Translations under genes and position numbers: made by a program | The notes under the pieces: model-generated | The model's input: the letters and a program-made list of their open reading frames with translations, nothing else | The model's database searches: none | Told to the model about the DNA's origin: nothing | Shown here: piece after piece, positions 35,101-48,006 of the stretch | How the letters are laid out: the number at the start of each line of letters is the position of its first letter | Numbering within the stretch: position 1 is the first letter of the stretch | Assembly (NCBI RefSeq): GCF_949987515.2 | Contig: NC_082687.1 | Span: forward strand, 117,347,838-117,411,837 | Length of the DNA stretch: 64,000 nt | Origin: Delphinus delphis | Taxonomy: Eukaryota; Chordata; Mammalia; Artiodactyla; Delphinidae | Reading direction: 5' to 3'

Positions 35101-38100
35101 TGATGCTGTACATATTCTCCAGTGGTGATCATGTTTCTCTCTCACTCAGTAACTCATTTGAGACTTGACTACTGAAGGAAGGGAGAGAGAGAGGGAAGGA
35201 TAAAAGAATAGGAAGTAATAATTCTATAGAGAAAGAGAATGGGGAATGAGAATGGAGGAAGGAGAGGCACTCTAGAGCAACTGGCATCCGTCCAGAAATG
35301 GTGGGGAAAAGGAATAGGAATTAAAATTATCTAAGAACTGGGAGTATGCTGTCCCCTGATCTTAAGCACAGATATTGCTGACAGTTTAGAAGAAGAGCTT
35401 CAGAAATAAAAAGACTACAGTTGTTTCAGTCACCCTACAGTTTTCACACCTGGGCTCTGTGAGGGCTTTTTTGGTATGTTTTTTTTTTGTTTGTTTTTTC
35501 CCTCATGACTGGTGAACAGCTTTTCCCAGCACACAGAAGAGGACTGAGCAGATTGTTTTTGCGATTTCAGGAAAAGAGTTTAGTCTGTGGTCTGAAAACA
35601 GGAAGCCAGGTTCTAAATGGAGTGCTGTTGTTGATATCGTACCAGAAGCCCTGAGTTCCAGACCAGACAGCAGATACCTCATCTGAAAATGAAGAGGTTG
35701 GATCTGTTGAGTCATCTAATTCTAAAATTTCATGATTCTAATAAATTGAGCTATGTGCTCAAACATCAGTGTATTTGAGTTTTTCCACCAATAACAGAGG
35801 CAGTGATAATATTAACACAAATTGCAGGGGTACTTTGAAAAGCATAGATATAATGTCTTGACTTTCAGACAAAAGATAATGTGAAGACCCCTTTTACTTT
35901 TCCTGTATAAGCATATCTTAAAGTATAATTAATCAAGTCATCAATATAAAAATGAGGACACCAGGAAGGACTTAAACACTACAGATCAAATGTAAAAAGT
36001 CTAGGGGAGAAAAAGAACTTAACCTAATGCTTAATGTACAAATTTGTTAGTTTTCTTTGGTTTAAAATTTCACATTAGCATTCTCATAACCCGAAGAAAA
36101 AGCATGCTTTATCTTGAAAATTGGTGTGCAATAATATGTTGTGAAATCATGGATTTTTCTAAGCATGCCATAGATTTCTAAACCTCTAATAACGCTCTCC
36201 AGCAAAGTAGCAGCAGAGAACTAGGCTAACTTCCAATTTATACCAAAGTTGAAATTACAATGTTTAATTCTTGCCATATTCTATCATCCTAGAAGAATGA
36301 TGAACATCATTTCTTTGTTGCCTTTTTCACTCTAATATGCTCTAGATATACGTCCTATAAATAGTACTAGATGAATTACTGGTTTGTGTAACTCAATTTG
36401 CATAATTCAATACATTGGTAATCTCATTTTTTAAATGTTTATAGATTTACACAGTTATTGAATGGTAATACATTAACAGTAAATTTTTGAACTCAAATCA
36501 AGGCAAGGAGATATGAAATAGGAAAATATAGAATCCCAGATGAGTTTCAAAATCAACTTTTTAATCTACAGAAAATTATTAAAGATTACTAATAAACTTT
36601 TAATCAAATGTAGACTTTTCAAGTATTATTCAAAACCACAGTCTGGACTATTAACTTTTATATAATATGTATATATGCATGTTGCAGTATGCAATAATGT
36701 ATATTTATGGACTATTATTCAATCTACACAGGCCAACTGTCTGTAAACAGGCAGAAGAGTCCTGTTAAGTGTAGAGAAAATCTCTTGGCTTCAATCAGGC
36801 TTTTAAGTAAATTGATAGGACCACCCTAAAGCAAATCAATTTCAGTTATCTCCCCTTCTGTGGTTTTGCCCATTTTACCAGAATTGCAGCTGCCCGTGAA
36901 TCATGGCGAAACAGTTTTAAAAGATCTTTCGTCTTACTACTATTATTTATAAGTGGGTATCTTTACAAACTATGAATTGGATTCACTGATCTAACTAAAT
37001 ATGTAACTTTGGCAGGATCAAAATTACAAATTAAAAATACAGAACTACCTGTGCACACATAAGTCCTTGTTGACTAAGTTGTAGAATGTTAACCTATGAT
37101 ATAAATGTGAAAAAAAAATGATTTTTGGAGGAATTTAGGTTCAGTGTCTGCTCATAAGACTACATATTGAAGAAAGGTTTGAAAAAGGAATTGATCACAT
37201 TTTCAAAGATCACTGATACTCTCCCAATAAAATGCAATTTTCCATTTGGTTTCCAGTACTCATAGTAATATGGTTAAAGTGGAAGGAAAGTATATTCAAA
37301 AATCAAAAGTTTGAACTTTTTAATGTAAGATTTTAAATCTTAATTTAGCTACAAAAATAATGCACATTTGAGGACATTACTGAGAAAGAATATTGATTAC
37401 AATTATTAAATATTTCTAGTAGATTGAAAAATGTGGAGGTTTTTGTGAATTAATTTGATAATGGTCAAGACACTAAAGTTATATTGTAATAGTTTTTTAT
37501 AATTAGATATTTATTCCAAAATAATCATTATTTCCTTAAAATAATAGCAAACTATAATAGATTAAGTCCTATAAAATCTTTAAAGAATAAATGGAAAATT
37601 CTGGATCACTATAAACGACATTAACAGGAAAGCATGCCTAGCAATATTATTTTCAATAGATGATCTAATGCCACAAAGACAACCTTCTAATCCATCAGGG
37701 CAAGGATATGAACCCTGAATAAGTTATATCATTTATCAGGCATCCAGATTAAACACACTGTTAAGACCCTGCACAGAGGTTTGCAATAAAGGGCAGGGAA
37801 CAGCTGAACTTGGATTCTATCTGCTCAGTTGACACCATTCTTTTCACTCTGAAAGTTTAAGTAAATGAAAGTGTTCATACATTAGATTTCCCAACTCACA
37901 GATGGTCTGGAACTCCAGCGCCAATTACATCATAAACTTGACTACTGGAAGGGAAGGGGAAAAAAAAACCTTGGAGAATTTAGTTTATGTCTTTTATTGT
38001 TTGTTTGTTTATGCAAAATATATTGACTTAAAATGTTCCTATGTCTCTATCAGTATGCTAGTGAATATTTAACTGGTTCTTTGGGGGGAAAAATGCCTTG

Positions 38101-40500
38101 GTTTGTAGAATTTGCCAATTTCTGTGGTATAAATACTCTTGCCATGGCCAATTTTGAGCTACCATCAAGGAGAAACTGAATGCAGAGTTGGGAAGAGATG
38201 TGTAGTAATACAACACTATACAGTATTTCCACCATACAGATATAATAGATATAAGAAAACATCAAGAGCATAGATAATAGCAAAAAGGAGTAAAACATTT
38301 AGAAAGTGATATTTTTGAGTATTTATTGCTTTCTTTTTAATATAACTTATTATTAAGTTTATATAATTTAATTTTAATAGTGGTTATGTTCACTGAGTTT
38401 AACTACTGGCTAACAGAATTTCTGAAAATTTATCAGTCGACTCTTGTGAACCAGTACAAGCCTGCTCCACACACCACTAGATTTCTCATGCAGTGCTTCT
38501 GGTCCCAGAGATACACAGGACCTTTAGATGGTCACTCAAAGCCAACTATTAACTCACTGTCTGTTACTTGCAGAGTAAGAGGGAGAAAATTTAGGCTTAA
38601 AGGTAGTAGAAGTAAGTATGAAGAATAAGCAAAGAGAGTTGAGAGTTGGTCAATTATTTTGTGTGCCTTCTCCTCTTTCCTTTTTGTCTCTTTTATCTCC
38701 TCTCTTGTGGTATAAATTTACTAGTAATAATGGATTGTACCAACTGATTATTGAGGGTAGGTAAGTTCTTCATGGCTCTTGCTGCACATCTACTCCTTGT
38801 AGCAACTTGGGTGATGATTACTGTGTTTTGCTAAAAAGGAGTGAATGTTTCTTATGAGCCCAAATGAGTCTGGCCAGAGGTATATCCATATTTTATACTT
38901 CTGCTCTTTTTTTCCTCTCCTCTTCGAGGCCCCCATTGCTGGGCTTCTAGGCTATTCTTCTTTACTCTTTCTTGATTCCAATCTTAATAGACTTTTTGGA
39001 CCTACATCAGTGAGATGAAGATCTGAAGAGAATAACCATAGTTAGCATGCTTTTAGTTGAAAATAGCAGAAAATCAGAAACGAACTAAAGGGAATTTATT
39101 GCCTCACATAACTGAAAAGTTCAGAGGTGATTTGATAAGTCTTCATCTGGCAGCTCAAGTATGCCATTAAGGACCAGGTTTCTTTCTCCCTCTGCTCTGA
39201 TTTTCTTGGGGTAAGCTTCACCCCACATCTGGCTCTATCATTTTATCAAGTGCATACCAACAGTTTCCTGGGCAATATACATCCGTGCTTACCTGCAGCA
39301 GGAAAAGAAAGTATCTTTGACACAATGTACACAAAGAAAAGTCCTGATATTTTGCCTCATTGACCTAGGTCAGGTCACACACCTGTTCCTGTATCAATCA
39401 CAAAGGTTAATTAATTCCTGTCAAATATACCCCAGAAAACTATTGTAAATCTAAGTGGCCAGAGGGATGGAATTCAAGTAGGGCATGTGGTTATTTCAGA
39501 AACATTGGTGGAATCAGCTAATACTGGGGGCCATTAGGAAGAGGAAAATGAGATAAAAACATTTTCTCAAATTTTTGTCTTGGGATCCCCAAATTAAACT
39601 TATGCCATAGCTTGAAATTTAGAACTTATAGAAAATAACATAATAATATGCTATTCCTTTTTCTAGCTCCTCTATTTTCATTTAACTGTTTATAATGACT
39701 CAAATTGGTAACAGAAAAGGAGAGAAAGAGAAAAGCTGCATCCCTGTTTTGGTTTCCTTATGAAAAAACTTTGTAGCCTTAACTGTAAGGAGAGATTCCA
39801 TTGCTATAATATAAAGACTGTTGTTTTTGCATTTTCTAGTGGCTGCCTGCTTTGGGGCATTTTTATTTCCTGAAAATGTCCCATTAAAACATTTGTTTAA
39901 AAACATTATTTGTCATATATAAATACATTACATAGAATGTGTATTCCTAGAAGGTTAATGGACAAAAAAAATCTATCGATTTCGATTTTCTGTGTTATTA
40001 TTTTATCCTGTTTCTCTCTCTTGCATTGCTAATTGAATTATTTTAAGAAGCATTTAAAGGAGATTTCCCCTCCACCCCGTAGTATTGCATCAAATTACTA
40101 TAAGCCATATTGTGTCTTTTTGGTCATTTGCGATCTAAAGGGAACTTGCTATTTTGATTCCAGAATCAAAAAGCTGAAACAGTCCACTCCTGTCACACTT
40201 TCTAGAACACTGAGGGATATATTCATAGACACACTGAAAAATAATCCAGCTCCTTCCATGTTGCTAGCACACAGTAACAGACTCCAAACACTTGCAAATA
40301 AACAATAGTGAATATTCCCTGTAGAACTCAGCAGAGCTGGCAAACAAATCCCAGGAAACTGTAAAATATCCTCATCTACCCTGCTGTGCACCTTCATTCC
40401 TCTTCCATAAGCTATTTCTGCCAACCCTGGGGACTGTAATTTTTTTTTTTTTTCACCTTAGAGAGTAGACAATGCCACTCTGCGCTGCATTAGGAAGGGC
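32191..40500 (+). other. MYOZ2 intron 2, repeat-poor 5' half
   Basis: About 8 kb with almost no recognisable mobile element, unlike the dense repeat cover on both sides. Small things seen: a near-perfect tandem duplication of about 25 bp (TTTGATTGTTATAA unit) at 32902-32950; a T15A7 block at 32622-32643; a MEF2-like CTATTTATAA at 32749-32758, which could be chance in such AT-rich DNA; and a probable ancient repeat near 39040-39480. No exon-like frame was recognised. Confidence 0.5.
39040..39480 (+). repeat. Possible ancient repeat, family not assigned
   Basis: The order 'gaatttattgcctcacataactgaaaagttcag', 'ccaggtttctttctccctctgctctg', 'tgacctaggtcaggtcacacacctgttcctgtatcaatcaca' resembles a repeat I know from other mammals but cannot name. 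Confidence 0.45.
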
Positions 40501-43289
40501 TATGGAAATTTTTTAAATTGAACATTTTTTTAATAATAGACTTTATTTTTTAGAGCGGTTTTAGGTTTACAGAAAAACTAAACAGAAAGTATAGTATAAT
40601 GTTCCTATATACCCCTTCTCCTCCCAACACACAGTTTCTCCTATTATTACCATCTTGCATTAGTGCGTTATACTCGTTATGATTGACGGACCAATATCGA
40701 CGTAGTATTATTAACTGAAGTCCACAGTTTACATAAAGTTTCACACTGTGCGGCACTGTCCTATGGGTTTTCATGAATGCACACTGTCACTCGTCTGCCA
40801 TTACAGTATCATACAGAAGAGTCTCACTGCCCTAAGATTCCCCTGTGCTCAACCTCTTCATCTCCACTCCCTCCACACAGCCGCTTGGCAGCCAGTGATT
40901 CTTTTACTGTCTTCCAAGGTTTTGTCTTTTCCAGAATGTCATAGAGTTGGAGTCATATAGTAGCCATTACAGACTGGCTTTTTTCACTTAGCAATATACA
41001 TTTAAGGGCCATTCATGTCTTTTCATGGCTTGATAGCTCTATTAAACTTTTAATTTTGATATAAATGTAGTTTACATGGAGCTGTAAGAAAGAATACCAA
41101 GCAATCCCACGTACCTTTTCCCAGTTTCCCACAAGAGCAACATCTTGTAAAAGTATAGTACAATATCACAACCAGAATATTGATATTCATGCAGTCAAGA
41201 GAGTCCTACCAATCACTAATGTCTCCCATTTATATATATATATCTTTTCATTTTAAGATGCTATAAAATGGAATCATACAGTATGTAACCTTTGGGGATT
41301 GGCTTTTTTCACTCAGTGTAATTCCCTCAAGATAGATCCATTTGCTGTGTTTCAATAGTTTGTTCGTTTTTATTGCTGAGTACCATGCTTTGGATGGACC
41401 ACAGTGTTTTTAACTTTTTACCTACTCATTAAAGTACATTTGAGTTGTTTCTTTTATTATTATTAAGAATAAAGCTGCTATGACCATTTGTGTATAGGTT
41501 TTTGTATGCACATAAGCTTTCATTTCACTGGGATAAATGCCCAGTATTGCTGGTAGTCCTATGTTCAGTTTTTAACAGAGCCTATTAAATTATTTTCTAG
41601 GGTGGCTGTACCATTTTACATTTCCAACAGTGATGTATGAGTGATCCAGTTTCTCCACACCCTCCCCAGCATTAGATGCTGTCACTATTTTTCATTTTGG
41701 CCATTCTGATATGTGTATAGTTATATCTCATGGTTTTAATTTGCATCTTTCTAATGACTAATAATGTTGAACATCTTTTCCTATGCTTATTTGCCATCTG
41801 TATATCTTCTTCAGTGAAATATCTCTTCCTGTCTTTTGCCCACGTTCTAATTGGATTGCTTGCTTTTTTACTGATGAGTTTTAAGAGTTCTTTATATATT
41901 CTAGTCTGTTTTCAAATATGTGGTTTGCAAATATTGTTTCCTACTCTGTAGTTTGTTTTTTCATCCTCTTAACACAGTCTTTCTCAGAGCAAAAGTATTT
42001 AATTTTGCTTAATTAAGCAAAGTTCCTTTTATGGACTGTGCTTTTGGTGTCAAGTTTAACAACATTTCGTCCAGCCCTAGATCCCAAAGGTATGATCATG
42101 TAATTTTTCTTCTTTAGCCATTTAATATGGTAGAATACATTGATTTCTGAATATTGAACCAATCTTGTATCCCTGGAATAAACCCCACTTATTCATGGTA
42201 TAGAATTCTTTTTCTGTATTGTTGAATTCTATTTACTAATATTTTGGTAAAGATTTTTGCTTCTATAAGCATGAGGGATATTGATCTGTAGCTTCTTTTT
42301 TTGTGTGTTGTTTCTGTTAGCTATCAAGGTAATAAGTTAATTGGGAAGTGTTCCTTCATCTTCTGTTTTCAGGAAGAGACTATGTAGCATTGGCGTTAAT
42401 TCTTCTTTAAATGTTTGGTAGAATTCTCTGGTAAAACCATCTAGGTCTGAAGATATCTTTTGGGGGAGATTTTAGAATTATAAATTCAATTGCCTTATAG
42501 CTATAGGATTAATCAAATTATCTACTTCATGTTGGGTGAGATGTGTTACTTTCTGCTTTTCAAGGGATTGGTCATATTTTTTCTGTTTTCAAATTTATGT
42601 GAATTTACATGTAGAGTTGTTCATAGTATTCTCTTTTTATCCATTTGCTATCTGCAGTGGCTGTAGTGATATCCCCTATTTTGTTCCTGATACTGGTAAT
42701 TTGTATCTTCTACATTTCTATTTTTCTGTGTCAGTCTAGCTAGAGTTTTGTCAATTTTACTGATCTTTTCAAAAGCCAACTCTGTGCTCAACTGATTTTT
42801 CTCTACTGTTTTTCTGTTTTTAATTTCTACTCTTATCTTTATTATTTTCTTCCTTCTGCTTGCTTTGGGTTTATAGTATAGATTTGATACTTTTCCTCTT
42901 TTTTTAATGTATGCATTTAGTGCTATAAATGTCCCTCCCAGCACTGTACTGTCTGTGCCCCATAAATCTGATATGCTCTATTTTTAATTTCAATGAGTTC
43001 AATGAATTTTTTTATTTCCCTTGAGACTTCTTCTTTGACTCATGGATTGTTTAGAAGTGTGATTTTTTTTTTTAGTTTCCAAATGTTTGGAGATTTTTCT
43101 GTAAACTTTTTGTTACTCATTTCTAGTGTGATTCCATTGTGATCAGAGATCATACTGTATATAATTTTGATTCTTTTAAATTTGTTGAAGCTTACTTTAT
43201 GGTCCAAGATATTGGTCTATCTTGGTATATACTCCATGTGCACTTGGAAAGAATGTGTGTTCTATTGTTGTTCAGTAGAATATTTTATG

Positions 43290-43314
43290 CTGTTTATAAA
43301 TATTTTATAAACAG
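43290..43314. repeat. Inverted repeat, 11-bp arms
   Basis: CTGTTTATAAA, three bases, then TTTATAAACAG: perfect arms that could form a small hairpin. It lies inside the reverse LINE-1. Confidence 0.85.
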
Positions 43315-43749
43315 TAGGATTATATCCTACTGGTTGATGGTGTTGTTGATTTCTTTTATATCCTTGCTGATTTTCTCTCTGTTGTCCTATCACTTGTTGA
43401 GAGAGGAATGTTGAAGTCTCCAACTCTAATTGTGGGTTTATCTATTTCTCCTTTTAGTTCTATTAATTTTTGTTCCATTTGCAGCTCTGTTTTTTGGTGC
43501 ATACACATTTAGGATTTCTAGGTCTTCTTGGTGGATTGACACTTTAATCATTATATAACGTTCTCTGTCTCTGGAAATTTTCTTTGCTCTGAAGTCCACT
43601 TTGGAATTAACATAAGCGCTTCTGCTTTCCATTGATTAATGTTTGCTTGATATCTTTTTCTATCCTGTTACTTTCAACTTGCCTATATTGTTCAAGGCAC
43701 TTACTTGAAGTGAGTTTCTTCTAGACAGCTTATATTTGGGTCATGTTTT

Positions 43750-43957
43750 GTTTTTTTGTTTTTTTGCGGTACGCGGGCCTCTCACTGTTGTGGCCTCTCC
43801 CGTTGAGGAGCACAGGCTCTGGATGTGCAGGCTCAGCGGCCATGGCTCATGGGCCCAGCCTCTCTGTGGCATGTGGGATCTTCCCGGACCGGGGCACAAA
43901 CCCATGTCCCCTTCATCGGCAGGCGGACTCTCAACCACTGCGCCACCAGGGAAGCCC
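43750..43957 (-). mobile_element. CHR-type SINE nested in LINE-1, reverse
   Basis: 'gcggtacgcgggcctctcac' to 'ccaccagggaagccc', flanked by a perfect 14-bp duplication TTGGGTCATGTTTT (43736-43749 and 43958-43971). LINE-1 sequence resumes directly afterwards, so it inserted later. Confidence 0.95.
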
Positions 43958-44026
43958 TTGGGTCATGTTTTAAAATCCAGTCTGCTAGTCTCTATCCTTT
44001 AATTAGGGTATTTAGAATATTTTTAT

Positions 44027-44058
44027 TTAAGCTCTACTACTGATGTAGTAGAGCTTAA
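44027..44058. repeat. Perfect hairpin, 14-bp arms and 4-base loop
   Basis: TTAAGCTCTACTAC, loop TGAT, GTAGTAGAGCTTAA. Arms are fully complementary. It sits in the reverse LINE-1 about 70 bp after the SINE. Confidence 0.95.
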
Positions 44059-44549
44059 GTCTATCAGTTTATTTTTTGTTTTCTGTTTGTTGTCTCTGTT
44101 TTTCCCTTCTGTTTTCTTTTTCCTAGCTTCCTACGGATTACTTGCACATGTTTCAGAATTCCATTTTTATTTATCTATAGTTTTTCAAGTGTACCTGTAT
44201 AGTTTTTGGTAGTTGTTCTATTACATTATATGTGCTTAACTTATCAAAGTCTACGGATATTGTCATTTTATCAGTTCAAGTGAAGTACAGAAAACTTATC
44301 TAACTTCATGTCTATTTACCCTCCCCTGTTTATAATAAAATTGTGTTAACTATTTTCTACATATATTTATATCAGAGTTTTATAATTTTTGCTTCTATGA
44401 TCAAACATAATTTAGAAAACTCAAGAGGGGAAGGAAGGCTTACTGTATTTACCCACGTTTTTGCTTACTGTAATCTTTTTTTGTTCCGATGTTCTAAGAT
44501 TCCTTATTTTATTGTTTCCCTTTTGTTTAAAGAACTTAATTTAGTTATT

Positions 44550-44893
44550 TGCTATGGTCTGAATATTTGTGGCCCCCCAGAATTCAAATATTGAAATCTT
44601 AATGTCCCTGATGGTATTAGGACATGGGGCCTTTGGGAAGTGACTAGGCCATGAGGGTGGGGTCTTCATGAATGATATTAAAGACCTTATGAAAGAAGCC
44701 CAAGAGAGCTTTCTTGTCCCTTCTACCATGTGAGAACACAGTAAGAAGTGGGCAGTCTACAACTCAGAAGAATGATTTCAACTGAACCTACTATGCTGGC
44801 ACACAGATCTCAGACTTTCAGCTTCCAGGCCTATGAGAAATATATTTCTGTTGTTTATTAGCCACCAGTCTTTGATATTTTGTTGTAACAGCA
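44550..44893 (+). mobile_element. MaLR-type ERV LTR in LINE-1
   Basis: 'tgctatggtctgaatatttgtggccccccagaattcaaatattgaaatc', then 'gatggtattaggacatggggcctttgggaagtgactaggccatgagggtgggg', ending 'agccaccagtctttgatattttgttgtaacagca'. This is the order of MST/THE-like ERVL-MaLR LTRs. TG...CA ends are present; no target-site duplication was seen. It interrupts the reverse LINE-1. Confidence 0.85.
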
Positions 44894-46983
44894 TGAACCA
44901 TTCTTCGAGGGTAGGTCTCCAGGCAACAAATTTCCTAGTTTTCCTTCGTCTGAAGATGTCTCAATTTCCCCTTTATTTCTAAAGAATATTTTCATTGGGT
45001 ATCAGATTCTGGGTTGACATTTCTTTTTTTTCAGCATTTTTGTGCCACTTCCTTCTGAACTTCATGATTTCTAATGAGAAATCCACTGTCATTCTCATTT
45101 TTTTCTCCCTATAGGTAAGTTGTCATTTTCCTCTGGCTGCTTTCAAGATTTTCCCATTGTCTTTAGTTTTTAGAAGTTTATAATATGTCTTGTTGTAGAG
45201 TTCTATAGATTTATCTTTTATAGAATGCTTTTAGCTTCTTGAATCTGTAGGTTTATGTCTCTTGCCAAATTGGGGAAGTTTTCAGCCATTATTTCCTTGT
45301 GTACTTTTCCAGTCCCACATGCCTCCTCCTCTCCTTCTGGGACTTCAGTGATACAAATGCTGTATCTTTTGTTCTGGTCACACCAATCCCTAAGGCTTTC
45401 TTTTTTTTTTTTCCCCAGTCTATTTGTTTTTCTCTGTTGTTATTATTGGGTAATTTCCATTGTTCTGTCTCTCAATTCACCATTTCTTTCCTTTATTCCC
45501 TCCATTCTGCTACTGAATCCATCCACTGAACTTCTTATTTTGGGTATTTTATTTTTCAGTTCTAATGTTTCCATTTGGTTCTTTACAACTTTTATTTCTC
45601 TGCCATGATTTTTTATTTCTTTGCTAAAATTTTCTATTTTTCTTTCATTTGTTTCCAGAAATTTGTAATTGCTCTTTGAAGTATTTTTATCATGGCTGCT
45701 TTAAAATCTTTGTTATTTAATTTTAATATCTCAGTCACCTCATGTTGGCACCTGTCTTTTTTCATTCAGTTTGAGATCTTCCTGATTCTTGGTATGACAA
45801 ATGATTTTTTTATTTGAGCCTGCATATTGTCATAATATGTTCTAAGAATCTTGCTCTTATTTAAGCCTTCTGTTTTATCTATCCTAGTCTGACACTGCTT
45901 CAGCAGGGGAAGGAGAGTGCCACCTCATCACTGCCAGGTGGAAGTAGGAAGTCAAGGTTTCCCAGTTGGCCCCTACTGAAACTTGAGGAGGGTCACTTAG
46001 TTACTAGTAGGAGGGGGTAGGAGTTCAGAATCCCCACCTGGTCTCCACTAACACTACAGGGATGGAGGGTTGTTACTGGCTGACAGGGATGAAAGTCCCA
46101 GCTTCCTCCTTAGCCCCTCTTATACCACCCTTATGGGAGCATCGGGGCACCTCATTACAGCCTTGCAAGGGTAAAATTCTGGGCTCCCCACTTGAACTTT
46201 GTTGATATGGGTGAGGCCAAAGTTTTTCCTGTGGTATTTGGCTGAAGTAGAGTAGCTATTGTCTAAAAGTTTTCTGTCTTTCTAGGTTGCTTCTTTCCTG
46301 GTCTTGGCTAGTGAGAACAATCTTTTTGGAGGCTTTTGGCTGCACCTTTTGGTGTTTCTGGGTTAATAGCATCTTCAGCTCCAAGTCTGGGATATATGGG
46401 GCTAAAAGAAAACCCAGAGAATTCAGTACCTTGTTGTTCCTTGGATCCTGAGGAAGGACTTTGTTGTCCCTAGCTGGTCTGCCTTCTTCTCTCCAACTTC
46501 CAGAGTCTTCTTATGTTTATTTTATACATAATGTCCAGGATTTTTAGTTTTACTTAGTAAAGGTATAGGGAAAAGTAGATCTATTCTATCTTCCCAGAAG
46601 CAGAAGTCTTGATATTATAATTTTTATAATTAGTGGAGCTCCTCTCTGGGTAACATCAAAATATATAAACAAATTGATTTTTTTTCAAGGCAAAATGGGG
46701 AGAAAATTTGTAAGTAATTTTATTATTTTATCCCTAAAGACCTCCAAAAGCCTAATTATTAGGGTTAATTTGTTACATCAGAAAATGTTGTCCCCATCAA
46801 CCAGCATAATTATTTATTTTACAAATGGTCCAATTTTTCTTCTTTGCATTTAAGAACAGTCCACAGTGGCAAAAGAACTCTGTGGGTTACACAAAAAGAT
46901 ATTTCTGATTAAAGGTGCAAGTGGAGGAGTTTTATTTCTTTGGGATTTTAGAAAAGTCCTTCAGTACTAGAAATAGAAAATAA

Positions 46984-47047
46984 CAGTTGTTTACTGAACA
47001 TCTCAGTTGTTTACTGTTGTTTACATTCAGTTGTTTACTGAACATCT
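46984..47047 (+). repeat. Local triplication of CAGTTGTTTACTG
   Basis: Copies at 46984-46996, 47004-47016 and 47028-47040; the first and third extend to a shared 20-bp CAGTTGTTTACTGAACATCT. Intronic, next to a reverse LINE-2 scrap. Confidence 0.85.
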
Positions 47048-47330
47048 CCTATATTTAAGGCATGGGGGACACAAAGACAAAAACATAAAGAATGTGCAAG
47101 CCATAAAATAAGTAAAACGGAATCAAGTAATTGTGATTCAGTGCTATGGGAATACAGAAAAGGCATGAATAATTATGAATAAAGATTTTAGAGAAGGAAT
47201 TGACAGAAATGGCACATAAGCTAGATTGAGAAGGATTTGTTCATTTAATGCTTATCACCTACCTACTTTATGTTAGGCTCCTTGGTGCTAGATGCAGAAT
47301 GAATAGCATTCTGACAGAGACAGGAAAATG
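47041..47330 (-). repeat. LINE-2 remnants
   Basis: 'aacatctcctatatttaaggcatgggggacacaaagac' and again 'cctactttatgttaggctccttggtgctagatgcagaatga' are diverged reverse L2 3' ends, so there may be two copies. Confidence 0.5.
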
Positions 47331-47483
47331 GGTGGCATGGGCCAAAGGGTAGACATTCTTGTAACAGAGACTGCTAAAATTGATACAGAAAAATGTTGGG
47401 AGTCAAACAGAGCTTATGAAGAGAATTATGATCAGTGTTGTTTGAAAACTCACTAAATAAGGAAAGATTAAATTAATAGTGTC

Positions 47484-47745
47484 ATTAGCTTACTTTCATT
47501 CACTCTTTCTATGTGCCAGGTATGATGCTAAGTGTTTGATAAGAAACATTTTATTTAATCCTCAAATCAATCCTATGCAGTAGGTGTTATTATTAGCCCC
47601 ACTTTAGAGATAAGGAAATTGAGGTTTACAAAAAATAAGTAACATATCTATGATCATACAGTTAGAAAGTAGTAGAGCCAGAATTCAACCCAAGGCAGTC
47701 TGAGTAAAGAGCCTATATTTTAGTCACTATACTAGCATATAGCGG
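47484..47745 (-). repeat. MIR SINE just upstream of MYOZ2 exon 3
   Basis: 'ctatgtgccaggtatgatgctaag', 'ttatttaatcctcaaatcaatcc', 'ttagagataaggaaattgaggtttaca' and 'gagccagaattcaacccaaggcagtctg' form an almost complete reverse MIR, ending about 80 bp before the exon. Confidence 0.9.
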
Positions 47746-47778
47746 GCAATAAATTATGAAATTTAGCAAAGCACTTAA

Positions 47779-48006
<228 letters not shown>

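Larger units (their letters stand above)
40509..46610 (-). mobile_element. Old LINE-1 in MYOZ2 intron 2, reverse
   Basis: Reads on the minus strand from an L1M-type 5' region (46600 down) through ORF1-like and ORF2-like remnants to a 3' UTR near 40510 ('gactttattttttagagcggttttagg'). Recognisable minus-strand protein scraps are the endonuclease part (IHQEDLEILNVYAPKNRAA, 43540-43480) and the pre-RT part (NRKTVEKNQLSTELAFEKISKIDK, 42825-42755). Gaps suggest internal deletions. It holds a SINE (43750) and an LTR (44550) and is antisense to MYOZ2. Confidence 0.85.
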
